Under the pieces are notes generated by a model that saw only the letters and a list, made by a program, of their open reading frames with translations, was not told where the DNA came from and did no database searches. Below, in pieces: positions 44,012-44,716 of a stretch of DNA of 44,716 nt (its first letter is position 1; the number at the start of each line of letters is the position of its first letter). Made by a program: the position numbers and the translations under genes. This stretch comes from Lingula anatina. Its lineage: Eukaryota; Brachiopoda; Lingulata; Lingulida; Lingulidae. The stretch is taken from assembly GCF_001039355.2 (NCBI RefSeq), contig NW_019775713.1:73146-117861 (forward strand), written 5' to 3'.

Positions 44012-44716
44012 AGTGTATGTGTAGGGGAGGGTGTATGTCGTTTTCACGTAGTCCTGTCATACACTGACAAGGTACCGACATTATTTTAAAAATTGATTGT
44101 AACTTAACGCGTAAGTCGTGGATGTGTATATTCTATATTCAATTTCATATGCTTAAATCTTTATTTGTCTTTCAGATTCCATTTTTAATTTCAAATTATT
44201 CTGCCTTTATTCTTTTCTTTAATTTTTGTTGTATTAATTTTAAAAAAGTATTTTTTTAAATTTTTAGGTAACAATTGCTTTGTTATAGATAGCCTCATCC
44301 AGATTTGTTTATGACTCTCTAAATTAGTGACAATACTGCCAACAAGAACCCGTTCTCTAGTGCGATGTTGCCTAAGGACTCCTATTTACGGTTTTGATAT
44401 GCACTGTATGAACTTGGCGCTTCCGACTGCGACTTGAAGTATGATGGTGATGAAGACGTACGTGCCGAGATTTAACGTACATGTACATTCGAAATGATAT
44501 TAGATAAAAGAATCTCCAGCTTTACTTTCAGTTTATTTTCCATGAAAGTTGTTTGATGTCTTCTTGATTCATGTGGCGATATATGTTTGCAATGTCTACT
44601 TTATGTCGGAGTGGCAACAGCAGCAGCTCACTATTCACTGCCAGAGACTTCCTGCTTGGCTTGCTTGTATCTGTAATCAAAATTACTGTACAAGCTTAAA
44701 GCGCAGATAATTGATA
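43827..44716. other. gene-free flank with a (GT)n microsatellite
   Basis: A C run at 43961-43970 is followed by (GT)n at 43980-44009. No gene, RNA or repeat family was recognised to the window end. Confidence 0.6.

Noticed and set aside
1-44716. CRISPR arrays, operons, bacterial promoters or terminators
   Set aside because: The window is eukaryotic; the only regularly spaced repeats are a minisatellite and transposon modules without spacers.

Overview
The window looks like intergenic and intronic DNA from an animal, most likely a marine invertebrate (deuterostome or lophotrochozoan). Four things point there: AT-rich sequence with long gene-free stretches, spliced coding exons with GT..AG borders, an SRCR protein joined to a beta-helix segment, and a dense, nested load of cut-and-paste DNA transposons, MITEs and one CR1/L2-type LINE scrap. 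Nothing prokaryotic is visible. The species cannot be fixed from the sequence alone.

Host-type coding content is small. The best gene is at 7372-8305 on the + strand: a signal peptide plus parallel beta-helix exon spliced in phase 1 to an SRCR exon, resembling the bark beetle/anakonda family. A GC-rich, promoter-like patch at 4180-4394, with two GCATGCGCAGT boxes and a CTCF-like core, precedes a candidate first coding exon at 4395-4607. A 101-codon reading frame ending at a GTGAGT donor occurs twice (33993-33688 and 41297-40992, - strand) and is unidentified.

Layout. 1-745: repeat fragments. 809-2480: an inverted-duplicated Tc1-like element. 3627-3845: palindromic MITE. 4180-4607: promoter plus exon. 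6144-6358: Harbinger-type MITE. 6783-7210: modular repeat R. 7372-8305: SRCR gene start. 9596-10075: tandem duplication. 11397-12009: 46-bp minisatellite. 12076-13690: a long R copy with a Harbinger-type MITE inside. 13709-18246: a pogo/Tigger-like element with a broken transposase and two younger nested insertions. 19558-20120: CA microsatellite with a 411-base gap. 21139-21375 and 22942-23109: MITEs. 24640-24993: LINE reverse transcriptase fragment. 26335-26513: a cluster of TGATTG boxes. 28956-29080: a short MITE that matches both ends of the pogo element. 29351-30533: a TTAA-flanked CpG-rich element with a nested MITE. 31231-36524 and 38840-43826: two near-identical copies of a ~5 kb block, the second starting exactly at an N and holding another N beside an exact local duplication.

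The main story is nested transposon history plus a possible assembly artefact. The most interesting points are the match between the 125-bp MITE and the ends of the 4.5-kb pogo element, the fold-back Tc1 element, the ~150-bp modular R family, and the duplicated block with its conserved unidentified frame.
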